Under the pieces are notes generated by a model. It was not told the origin of the DNA. It did no database searches and worked only from the letters and a program-made list of their open reading frames with translations. Positions 49,401-60,332 of a stretch of DNA of 64,000 nucleotides are shown in pieces; the first letter of the stretch is position 1; every line of letters starts with the position of its first letter. Position numbers and translations under genes: made by a program. Source of the stretch: Diorhabda sublineata (lineage: Eukaryota; Arthropoda; Insecta; Coleoptera; Chrysomelidae); assembly GCF_026230105.1 (NCBI RefSeq), contig NC_079481.1:32526489-32590488 (forward strand). Direction: 5' to 3'.

Positions 49401-52400
49401 AGTGTATGAAATTAAATTTTAAAACAATTGACAATTTCGTTTTTAACAAGCCGAAAAGAGCCAAACCAGTTGAGATACTGAATTTTTTACGTAGCGTCAA
49501 AAGTGCGTGTTAACAATTATTGACAGTTTCGCTTTTTCAATTTTCATGATTGTAACATAGAAGGCTGAAAAGAACCAAACCAATTGAGCCCGTAAATCTT
49601 CATAATTTCTTAATAGAAGACTGAAAAGAATCAAACCAGTTGACCTTGTATATTTTTATGTAGTGCCAATAGTGTAGGAAATTAAATTTTAAAACAATTG
49701 ACAATTTCGTTTTTAACAAACTGAAAAGAGCTAAACCAGTTGAGATACTGAATTTTTTATGTAGCGTCAATAGTGCGTGTTAACAATTATTGACAGTTTC
49801 GCTTTTTCAATTTTCATGATTGTAACATAGAAGGCTGAAAAGAACCAAACCAATTGAGCTCGTAAATCTTCATAATTTCTTAATAGAAGACTGAAAAGAA
49901 TCAAACCAGTTGACCTTGTATATTTTTATGTAGTGCCAATAGTGTATGAAATTAAATTTTAAAACAATTGACAATTTCGTTTTTGAAAGGCTGAAAAGAG
50001 CCAAACCAGTTGAGATACTGAATTTTTTACGTAGCGTCAAAAGTGCGTGTTAACAATTATTGACAGTTTCGCTTTTTCAATTTTCATGATTGTAACATAG
50101 AAGGCTGAAAAGAACCAAACCAATTGAGCTCGTAAATCTTCATAATTTCTTAATAGAAGACTGAAAAGAATCAAACCAGTTGACCTTGTATATTTTTATG
50201 TAGTGCCAATAGTGTAGGAAATTAAATTTTAAAACAATTGACAATTTCGTTTTTAACAAACTGAAAAGAGCTAAACCAGTTGAGATACTGAATTTTTTAT
50301 GTAGCGTCAAAAGTGCCTGTCAACAATTATTGACAGTTTCGCTTTTTCAATTTTCATGATTGTAACATAGAAGGCTGAAAAGAACCAAACCAATTGAGCT
50401 CGTAAATCTTCATAATTTCTTAATAGAAGACTGAAAAGAATCAAACCAGTTGACCTTGTATATTTTTATGTAGTGCCAATAGTGTATGAAATTAAATTTT
50501 AAAACAATTGACAATTTCGTTTTTAACAAGCCGAAAAGAGCCAAACCAGTTGAGATACTGAATTTTTTACGTAGCGTCAATAGTGCGTGTCAACAATTAT
50601 TGACAGTTTCGCTTTTTCAATTTTCATGATTGTAACATAGAAGGCTGAAAAGAACCAAACCAATTGAGCCCGTAAATCTTCATAATTTCTTAATAGAAGA
50701 CTGAAAAGAATCAAACCAGTTGACCTTGTATATTTTTATGTAGTGCCAATAGTGTATGAAATTAAATTTTAAAACAATTGACAATTTCGTTTTTAACAAG
50801 CTGAAAAGAGCCAAACCAGTTGAGGTACTGAATTTTTTACGTAGCGTCAATAGTGCGTGTTAACAATTATTGACAGTTTCGCTTTTTCAATTTTCATGAT
50901 TGTAACATAGAAGGCTGAAAAGAACCAAACCAATTGAGCCCGTAAATCTTCATAATTTCTTAATAGAAGACTGAAAAGAATCAAACCAGTTGACCTTGTA
51001 TATTTTTATGTAGTGCCAATAGTGTATGAAATTAAATTTTAAAACAATTGACAATTTCGTTTTTAACAAGCTGAAAAGAGCCAAACCAGTTGAGGTACTG
51101 AATTTTTTACGTAGCGTCAATAGTGCGTGTTAACAATTATTGACAGTTTCGCTTTTTCAATTTTCATGATTGTAACATAGAAGGCTGAAAAGAACCAAAC
51201 CAATTGAGCTCGTAAATTTTTCAAACATTGTCAATAGCATGCATGCCGGATGGCCACCTAATAACTGCTGTAGTACATATCTCAAGAACGAATGATATTA
51301 AAGCTCCAGGAAAGAAATATAACAAAATTGGTCCCGAGAAATACGTGGAAATTATTTTCAGGGTCTACTACTAGAGAGCGTAGTTGAAAATATAAAATTT
51401 ATCTAATTAGTGGCACAAGGCTGAAAAAGACCAAACCAATAGAACTCGTTAACTTGTGTAACTTGTAATAGTGTACGTAATCAATTCTTCGAATATTTCG
51501 GTTTTAAAACTTATAAAGCTGAAGAGAACCAAACCATTTGAATTCCCAAATTTTTTCTAATTAGAGAACAATCAATTTAAACAATTTTGCAACTGTCAAA
51601 TTATTTTATTTTCCTAAACACGCTCTGCTTATAACTTAAAGTGTGTTAAATAAATTTATGGGCTCATTTTAATTTCCAAACATTCTGTACATATAATTAT
51701 CGTTGTACTTATTATACACAAGACCGGTACATATGCGGCGAACATTTAATTACGCAATTAACACGTTAATGTTTATATTAGTATATGTAGTTTGAGAAAA
51801 AAATTTGCTTTTGCGGATTACAACAATTTAAGAAAAATATCTTCAAATAAATGATATAAAAAGATCCAAAAGATGAAAAAAAACCAAAACAATTGAATTC
51901 GTTTTTTAGATAAAGACAGAGACTATATCGGTTTCGCAACGTTACCCGACCAAGTTCATCGAAAATCCGTAAAAAAAGGCTTCGAATTTACTCTAATGGT
52001 AGTAGGTGAAAGTGGCCTTGGAAAATCTACTTTACTCAACAGCCTCTTTCTAGAAGATCTCTATAAAAACCGCAAAGTACCAGACGTCAGCGAAAGGATC
52101 TCCAAAACAACCAGCATCGAAAAGAAGACGATGGAAATTGAAGAAAGAGGAGTAAAATTAAGGTGACAATTTTCATATCTCACCCAAGAAGCACTTTTTC
52201 TCTAATCTTATTTTTTTGTTAGGTTAACAGTAGTCGATACCCCCGGTTTCGGAGACGCTGTAAACTGCGAGGAAAGTTGGAAGACTTGTGTAAATTACAT
52301 CGATGAACAATTTCGTCAATATTTTACAGACGAAAGTGGTTTGAATAGGCGCAACATGCAAGACAATAGAGTCCACTGCTGTTTATATTTCGTACCACCT

Positions 52401-55400
52401 TGGGGACATAGGTATGTAACTAATATTGGAATTTATAACATTCAGTATAATTGTAATCTAATTTTATATAAAACAATGCGAACAGTAAAGTTTATTAATT
52501 AAAAAGTATTTCGATAATAAACATTCGATAGTGTCATAGATAAACTACAAAATATAGAGAGACACACAGCCAGGTTTTACATGGTGTAAATTGTAAACAA
52601 TGTGCATTTCATAATTTTTCGTGTTCCTGGTTTTTGTCAAATTGAAATATAAAAACTAAATTTCTATTTTCATTTCTATTCGTGTATCAAATTATTATTT
52701 ATTTTCAAGGTCATTGTGTCATCTAGTGAATATGCTCCTATTCAGCTGTTATTTTTATCCATTTCCATCTCTATATAATGTATTGAGTGTTCCGTACCTT
52801 CTTAATCGTAATAATACCATAAAATTAATATTAAAGATAAAGAGAGCGGTATTGCACTGAGATAGTACTATTGGAAAAAGAGAGAGGAAGTTTTCAATAT
52901 AATTATAATATAAAGAGAAGTAAACCTAACCAATGATAAATAATTATTATCCTCCTTTAAAAGCTGTTATTTTCAAACCGCCATATCTAAGTAGAAATTC
53001 CCATCTCTAAACAATGTATTGTGTGTCCCGTACCTACTCGATTATTATAAACCGTTTATAAATTATTCAATGGTTTTAACTGTTTGTTTTCAATCTCTCT
53101 AGTCAGTCAAAACTAAATCTTTTTTTTTAATGAAAATTCCTCGAAAAATTTATTTACTTTGAATTTTTAAGTTTGTCACCTTCGATTACCGAGTTCATTG
53201 TATTTAATATTTAACTTCCTCGTTTAAAATTTTGTATATACCTGATAAAACAACTTCCTCGAAACATTCGAACCGTTGCCGATGATATAACAATCATTTA
53301 TGCGGGAATTTAATAATAACACCAAGTATTACAAACAATAAATATATTACGATAAGATAACGTACGGGAGACGTTGGAAATTTAATTTTTCGACGCTATT
53401 ACATGTTATTTTTTATAGTTTGAGGCAAATGGATCTTGAAGTAATGAGAAGATTGCATCGTAAAGTAAATATAGTAGTTGTTATTGCCAAAGCTGATACC
53501 TTAACAGCATCCGAAGTTGCCAAATTAAAACAGAACATACTTAGAGATATTAGAGACAATGATATTCAGGTAACAACTTCATTCTATTTTTATTTATATA
53601 TACAGGGTGATTGATAAGTTTGACAAAGTTCAATATCTTGTTTGTCCTTTGAGATATCAATTTGAAAATTTGAGGGTTTATAAACATCATTAATCTTCAT
53701 ATAATAAAATTATTTACATTCTTACAGGGTACTCCAGAATGTTGGGCCATATTAAAGTTACATTTTTTAAATGAAACATCCTATATTTTATTGCAAACTC
53801 ATTTTCCAGATGTATGAATTCCCTGAATGTGACAGTGATGAGGATGAAGAGTTCAAACAACAAGATAGAGAATTAAAAGCAAGCATCCCATTTGCTGTGG
53901 TTGGTAGTAACACAACTTTGGAAATAGCCGGAAAGAAGATTAGAGGACGTCAATACCCATGGGGTGTAGTTGATGGTGAGTATTTTAGACACAATTTTTA
54001 ATCTAAATCTAATATTTCCAAAAATAATACAAAATGCCCAAAAAAATGTTCCAGTTGATGTCTAGTGATAGTTATAGTTTTAATTAAGTTGATAATTACT
54101 TTAACGATCATGAAAGAACCTTTAAACTTGTTTTATCTTTTCTAAGAAACTAAATAGATTTGTTTTGATTATTTTTTGTTCTTTTTGGAGCAATTTTAGA
54201 TTTTTATTGTTAATTTGACGGTTTTTAATTCTTTTTATTGTATGAATAGTCGAAAACCCAAAACACAGCGATTTTATCAAACTAAGGACCATGTTGATCT
54301 CAACTCATATGCAAGACTTAAAAGATGTTACAGAAGATGTGCATTATGAAAATTTCAGAGCAGCTGCAATCTCGCAAATCTCTCAACATGCTAGAGAACG
54401 AGGGTAAGTTTATAAATTAATTCTTAATTGTAAATCACTCACCTCAGGGTTCCCATAGGAGACTAAAAAGTGATTATTCAAAAGAAATCTGTCTAAAAAG
54501 ATCCTAGACTCTGTTACCACATGTTTAATAAATTAAGCCCATAATACTAAAGCTTCCCAAATATTAGTTCCCAATCGACACTCAATGTTAGGAGGAAAAG
54601 AAATAGAATAAGTATCATCCTACAAATATTTGGGACTTGAGATTCGAATGGAAAGACACAAGCAAAGCTGCAAATTAATCAGAATGATAAGACTGACTTG
54701 GACAATTTGAGACACATTTTCAAGTCAGATATACCAATATGTGTCAAATGAAAGGATCAAATCCATGCATCCTCCCAGTATTGACTTACAGCTTAGAAAC
54801 ACTAACAATGACAAAAAAACTAAAAATAAAATAGGAATAACTTGATGAACCATGGAGAGGTCCATTTTAGGAGTGACATTGAGAAATAAAACCAGAAATG
54901 AAGAAGAACATAAGTTACAGATGCAATTTAAAGAGTTACACATCTAAAATGCCTCAAGATGGTTAGCTAATAGATGGATAAAGAGAATACTAGAATGGCG
55001 TCCCAAAGGTAAAGAATACAGAAACAGGGGATGACCACTGAAGTGATGGACAGACGATTCGAAAAGGGTATCTTACAACTGGTTCAAAGATGCTCCAGGT
55101 AGACCAAAATGGTCAAGGTTAAGAGAGGCTTATGTTCAGCAGTAGATGATACAAGCTGCTAAATGATGACGAGCCTAAAATGCACTCAAATCCTATGAAT
55201 TGTATTTGGTACAACAAAAAATAATTCGGGAGGAAAAACTTTAAAAGGATAATGATAAAAAAGAACTGTAGTTTAAATTAAACTGATCAGAAAACATTCC
55301 AGTAATTAAAAACAATTAATAATTTAATGAATGTAGTTATTACATTTAAAGAAAGTACTTATTTTAGTATTATCAAACTGTACTTAGAGAAAGTCTAAGT

Positions 55401-56975
55401 TAGAAAATTTAAAACTGATTTAAAAGTTTACTTACAAAGATGACAAAGAAAAGGAGGTGGTAAAAGGAAAAAGAACACTTTTTATTTGATAAAAACTGTG
55501 AAATTCCAAAGTATATTTTTTGTAGAGTTTTTATTATAAAGCTGAATTACTATTTTGACCTTTAGGCCACTATTTTGAACCTCCTGGGCTTCTAAGGCAA
55601 CTATTTTTGAGAGTTTGTCATGCTGGGAACCCTGTATCGATAATTATTAAGAATTTTTGTTGAATATTAGTAACGTATTGAAAAATATAGTTTTTGAAGA
55701 CATACGTTCATCAAAATTTGATTGTATGATTGATAATGAAACTTTGATACTTTTTTGCAAATAACGATCAAACAAATCGAAATTATTTAAAAATTGTTTA
55801 ATGTTGTTTAAAACTTTTTATAGGAAACTCAAAAGAGATTCAACCCCATATGAATCAGATATTTCCGAAACGGATAGGTTACTGATTCAAAAAGATGAAG
55901 AGGTAAGTTGAATTGAAAAATGTTTACATGAAAAAGTACAATTGAACGTAAAAAATAAATTTATAATTAACCTATATAAAAAAATTTGATACTCACTATT
56001 AAAGTATGCGGTAGTAGAAAATCACTTTAAAATAACAAAATAAATATTTCGCATGTTGTCCACTTCAATTTTTTGTAATACTGGGAATCATGATTATGAA
56101 ATTATATACAAAGAAATTAAAATTACATGCACCACTAGATTCGCAATATTTTCCACATATTCTAACCTCAAATGTTAGAACAATGGAGCCCAAAACATTT
56201 CATTATAAAAGCACTTTTCAGAAACTATGATCTGTGTCAGATAAATCACTTATCATCTGATTGTGAATCCTAATACAGAACGAGATTTTTATAACAGTTT
56301 CCGAAAGTTCCGTTGAATTAACGAGGGAAATTTGAAATTATATCTACAAAATTTGATTCCATCACTTTGCTCGAGCTAGAATTTTTCCATGATTACTATT
56401 TAATTGAATAATAGATTCTGGTTGTTTAATAATTGTTATGAAAGTATATATAATGGGAATTTATAACTTTTTAATCTTGATTGTGTTGATCCGATCATAG
56501 TTTTCGAGAAGCCTTACAGTAAATTTTGCTTTCAAAGTAGGAGTAATTTAAATTTAAGTTGGTAGCTCTGTTTTGACATATCGAATTATTGTGAGAAACG
56601 TAAACAAACATTGCAAATGTTGATAATTCTACAATTCTTTGTTTCCGTTTATAATTTTATAAGATTATAAAAGTGGTTCTTGCAAAGCCAAATTTTATTA
56701 TGGATAGTATTCTATGCTCCCAATCCAGTTACTTTTTTAGTGGTGTTATTTAGTTTTCTAAAAATGCTTGATTAGGTGTGGTAAATGATGTTGTGATTTA
56801 TACGTTTTTATTTATCAAATAAGTGACTTTAATATCACATTAAATACCCAATACAGTTAAAATTCTTTTTCTATTCCTTCAGATCCGTCGGATGCAAGAA
56901 ATGCTGAAACAAATGCAAGAAAAATTGAAAGTAGACGCTCAAGATAAAAAACACGAAAGTATTATCGATGTGTAG
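43439..56975 (+). CDS. Sep4: Septin, Sep4 / SEPT4-5 type
   Basis: Eight coding exons join in phase: 43439-43445, 51910-52162, 52223-52411, 53419-53569, 53810-53975, 54250-54403, 55824-55902 and 56883-56975, giving 363 residues. Septins are GTP-binding proteins that build hetero-oligomeric filaments at the cortex and cleavage furrow. Motifs: basic membrane-binding RKSVKKGF (20-27), P-loop GESGLGKST (35-43), switch DTPG (92-95), AKAD (173-176), the septin unique element through PFAVVGSNT and RGRQYPWG, and a C-terminal coiled coil (DRLLIQKDEEIRRMQEML). The YKNR, VPPWGHSLRQMD and STHMQDLKDVT stretches point to Sep4 rather than Sep1 or Sep2. Exon 1 is inferred: ATGTCAG followed by GTAAAT gives MSD, joining KDRDYIGF as this family starts. 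The 8.46-kb first intron holds a large satellite array. The intron after exon 6 contains a dead LINE. Confidence 0.9.
45850..51218. repeat. 270-bp higher-order satellite array (about 20 copies) in septin intron 1
   Basis: AAGGCTGAAAAGAACC starts at 46051, 46321, 46591 and so on to 51181, exactly 270 apart for 19 intervals with no indel. Each unit has three related subunits, marked by CTGAAAAGAACC/ATC/GCC at spacings of 56, 100 and 114 bases, so the array is a trimeric higher-order repeat. Copies differ by diagnostic substitutions. The pattern from about 46471 to 47690 recurs 3240 bases (12 units) later. The first unit (45850) is shortened. There is no open frame. Confidence 0.97.
51417..51545. 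repeat. Diverged outlying copies of the 270-bp array subunit
   Basis: AAGGCTGAAAAAGACCAAACC and AAGCTGAAGAGAACCAAACC are related to the array subunits but well diverged. They mark the older edge of the array beyond a 200-base unrelated insertion at 51219-51416. Confidence 0.75.
54590..55165 (+). mobile_element. Decayed LINE (3' part of reverse transcriptase) in a septin intron
   Basis: Across frames the + strand reads YKYLGLEIR, then RLTWTI, FKSDIPICVK, PPSIDLQLRNTNND and, near 55120, KWSRLREAYVQQ. This is the ordered C-terminal signature of RTE/jockey-type endonuclease-reverse transcriptases (YLG...; F...IP...K; LP.LTYG-like; LREAYVQQ). There are many stops. It is inserted in the sense orientation in the intron after septin exon 6. 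Confidence 0.65.
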
Positions 56976-57595
56976 ATTTTTATTATTATTTAATAATTTT
57001 ATTAGTGTATAATTTTTTAAGACCAAAGAAGTCTAGTTAAACAATTGTTTTCTTTTTCATATTTATAACAATATTTATATGCGCAGTATATGTTATTAAA
57101 AAATATAGAGTTAAAAACTTGTTTATAGACGTTTTATTTTTCCTAAAAAAATCGTATTCAGATCCTTCTTCCTAGTGAACAAACGTACAAGCAGTTTGTT
57201 TTTTTGCCAAATCGATGCTCGTCAAACTTTTACAGGACAACAACATCTAAGGTAAAGTCAATAAATTCTCTTCAAGTTAAATACAACGTTGCCACGTACA
57301 CCGTTTTGTAAACAGTAAATTTTAGTCACTCTCTCAAATATTTCAATATTTTTGGAATACTGGTACGTACTAACGTAAGTCAAATCGATATACCACAATT
57401 TTTAGGTTATGGAGTCGTTTCATATAGAATTTCAATATTATTTAGGCGGTCAGGGTATTTTTAAAATCTTGTGATATGTAACGGGAGAGCAAAAAAAATT
57501 CATCTAACGCTTTCGCGGAAAATGTTTTCTGATTTTTATGCTGGCAACACTGGTCAAATATTTGACGCTACGTAATTGATGGTACCTATTCTGAA

Positions 57596-58382
57596 CATTA
57601 GAGAGCGGTGGATTACGACATCGGTTTTTAATTTTGTTACCAGTGTTGTCAGATTACAAATAATTGATAAAAAATAATATGTCATCAAAATTTGATAATT
57701 TCAACATAATTCTGTGATTTTTATGCGTTTCACAAATTTTATTTTTGTTTTGCGCCAACTAGTGTTGTTATAACAAAAATATAATTGATACAAAAATCTG
57801 TAAAAGCTAGTAGACATTCACATGAATGGATTTCTCAACATTACGTGCTTCCCGGAAAATACTTTATAGTTCTATTGTTTAGTATAGACTAGTAGACGTA
57901 ATGAAAACAGAACTCTAATAAAATATAGTTAGTTTTATTAGTTTACTTTATTATAATTGTATATTTGCTTGAAAAATACTGTTCCTGTGGATTTAAATTA
58001 TTTTAAAATATATAAGGTATAAAAAATGAGTATATAACTTGTGCATGTATATACTTTATAACTATATTGTTAATGTACATGTTTATATACCAATTTTTTG
58101 TGTTGAAAACCAATTAAAGTACTTTTCTCAAAATATTTTTACTTCCTTCATGTTAATTATAGTTATTATAATATGTTTAATTGATAACAACCGATCTTTT
58201 TCTGAAAAGGAATATTTTAGAATAATTTTGAAGAAAATCTAATAGTTATGGCAACACTGCGCCATAATATCATCAAAGAATTACGTCATCGCTGATGGTT
58301 ACTAACTGAATTTCGTAGCAGTCGCTGACAACTAGATAATAACGAAGAAGTATACGAAACTATTTCCACCGCTCTCTAGTGG
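57596..58382. promoter_or_regulatory. Pair of inverted CTCF-like words
   Basis: CATTAGAGAGCGGTGG (57596-57611, + orientation) and CCACCGCTCTCTAGTGG (58366-58382, the same word reversed) are near-perfect inverted copies resembling the CCA-C/T-AG-AGGGCGC core of CTCF sites. Related words TTGCGCCCTCTAGTA (14469) and TGCGCCCTCTAGA (61384) occur elsewhere. The pair could equally be the ends of a 790-bp inverted-repeat transposon. Confidence 0.3.
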
Positions 58383-59446
58383 TCAGGGTAGGTATTTTAA
58401 ATTACATGGTACGCTAAAATCGTACTTATGAGCATCTATATAGTGTCTGTTTTTGAAAATTTGCATAAAGAATTAATTATTCATCTACACACATCTACTG
58501 TGACTTATAAAACTTATAAATATTAGACAGTATCTTACAGTTTGTTAACTTTAAATTAATTTCAAACCTTTTTCACATTTTTTCTTTGAAATCTCGTTTT
58601 ATTACATTGATCAATACTCGTATATTAATATCTCAATGTTTTCTCTCACTTTTTCATTTTTTTTATCAATTATAGAATTCAGTAGTAACATTTATTTAAT
58701 GTTATGACTCATATTACTACTCATGATAGTTAATATTAGTACAATGTGTTTGTAATACGTAAACAAGACGTTTACGATCGGTGTTTACTTAGAAAATATT
58801 CCAATAACCTAAAAATACATAATTAAAACGTAGTTTGTTGCAAAATGCGTTGTACATAATCGAAAATAACTAAAATTATTTATTCATAGTTTATTATATA
58901 TACAGCGGTTATTAGAAATAAATAATCCGTTCTATATTTTGTATGAACGTGAATCAAACGCTTTATATACGAGGTTTAACCAAGTTAGAAATATTTTTAG
59001 TTTATACAAATATCGAATTTAAACAATTAAAACGACATGCGGTCCAAATGAACGAAGTACAAAAATCATTGCAGCGTGGATTTTAAGGGAACCGAATAAA
59101 ATAATAAAAACATTGTTTGATTTAAAAATCCACATAACTCCTAAACCACAAATTTTATCGAGTTAAACAAAGAGTAGCCTTTTATTAAAAAATCGTTTTA
59201 AAATTTCATTTTTGCTGTTTTTAAATAGTACAGGTTGTCCCTGTAAACGTATTGTTAACTATTGGGCATGAGCCGGCCCTGACCTTTAAACACACAATTT
59301 AAAAAAATATATATAAGTTTCATTTTCGCAACTTTAAATGCCTTTAACTCACAAACGAGGTGTTTTTTTAAACAGAGCATTATTTTCACGTCATCTACTC
59401 CCGAATTTTTTGCATCAAGTCCCGGAGCATCTACTGGATTTAAATG

Positions 59447-59461
59447 TTAGGTTAGGTTAGG
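59447..59461 (+). repeat. Short telomere-like repeat (TTAGG)3
   Basis: Three perfect TTAGG units; short enough to be chance, noted because of the longer telomere-like tracts at 4295 and 39219. Confidence 0.7.
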
Positions 59462-60332
59462 TGTTCAGCATAGATAACCAATTTTCAATTCATATAAACT
59501 AATAAACGTTAAAAATTTATCATATCTCCCTCGTTGAAGAATTTTAAAATTTAAAAATAAGCTTCTAAAAACTGTTTACGCGTATTTTATTCCTTTGGAT
59601 AAACATTTTCATTAAAATAAAAGCATCTATTTTTAGTCGCTTTAATTAAATTCCATTTTGAATTCGGGCATTTCAACGTCAAGCAGATGCTTGTGAATAA
59701 CGACAAGCCTACTTTGATCAGTCAACTAGAATTTTAAAACTCGTAAAAAATTTTCTTCAATACATAATATAAATATGATAAAGCATTTGAATTAACCTTC
59801 AAAACCCCATTAATTTGATATTTCAAGTAATTTCACTTATGTTATAATAACAATGTTATATAAATAAATTGTTATTGAACAGTCTTATTCTAATTTTATC
59901 ACACACCACAACAATTTTTTTTTCCAAATTATTTATACGTTCCTGGTATACAAATTATAAACGGCTCCCCGTACGCGACTAATATAACTCAAACGGAAAC
60001 CGTTGGGCGTATTCAGATTGAAAAGATTCATGTTATACAGACATCACAAAAAAGCGTTAAATGTAATTTGCGCCCAACTCTCTAAAATAACTTTCAATGT
60101 CAAGGTAATCATAAGAGAAGAATAGTTTCAGTATTGAGAAGAATCACAAGTCCAAGAATATAATAATTGTTAAGAGAACCTACTCTGTACCGGCACGAAT
60201 CAGTTAGGTTTTAACGTCCAGTTCGGGTGTATATGTTTCGAAGGAACAGTGAAATAACAGTGATTTTTTTTTAAATCAGTGAGTTTATTACTTTTATAGT
60301 GTGTGTTGATTGTATACATATATTTTTCGAAG

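Larger units (their letters stand above)
56976..60332. other. Intergenic region downstream of septin
   Basis: No coding exon found. It holds two CTCF-like words in opposite orientation (57596-57611 and 58366-58382), several GGCAACACTG-type words (57542, 58249), (TTAGG)3 at 59447-59461, and the promoter of the following gene near its right end. Confidence 0.4.

Noticed and set aside
45850..51218. CRISPR array
   Set aside because: Regular spacing, but the whole unit is repeated with no unique spacers, and the context is eukaryotic.
53571..53629. Extension of septin exon 4 into the following bases
   Set aside because: It is intron read-through past the donor at 53570; the joined frame with 53810 restores the conserved septin sequence.
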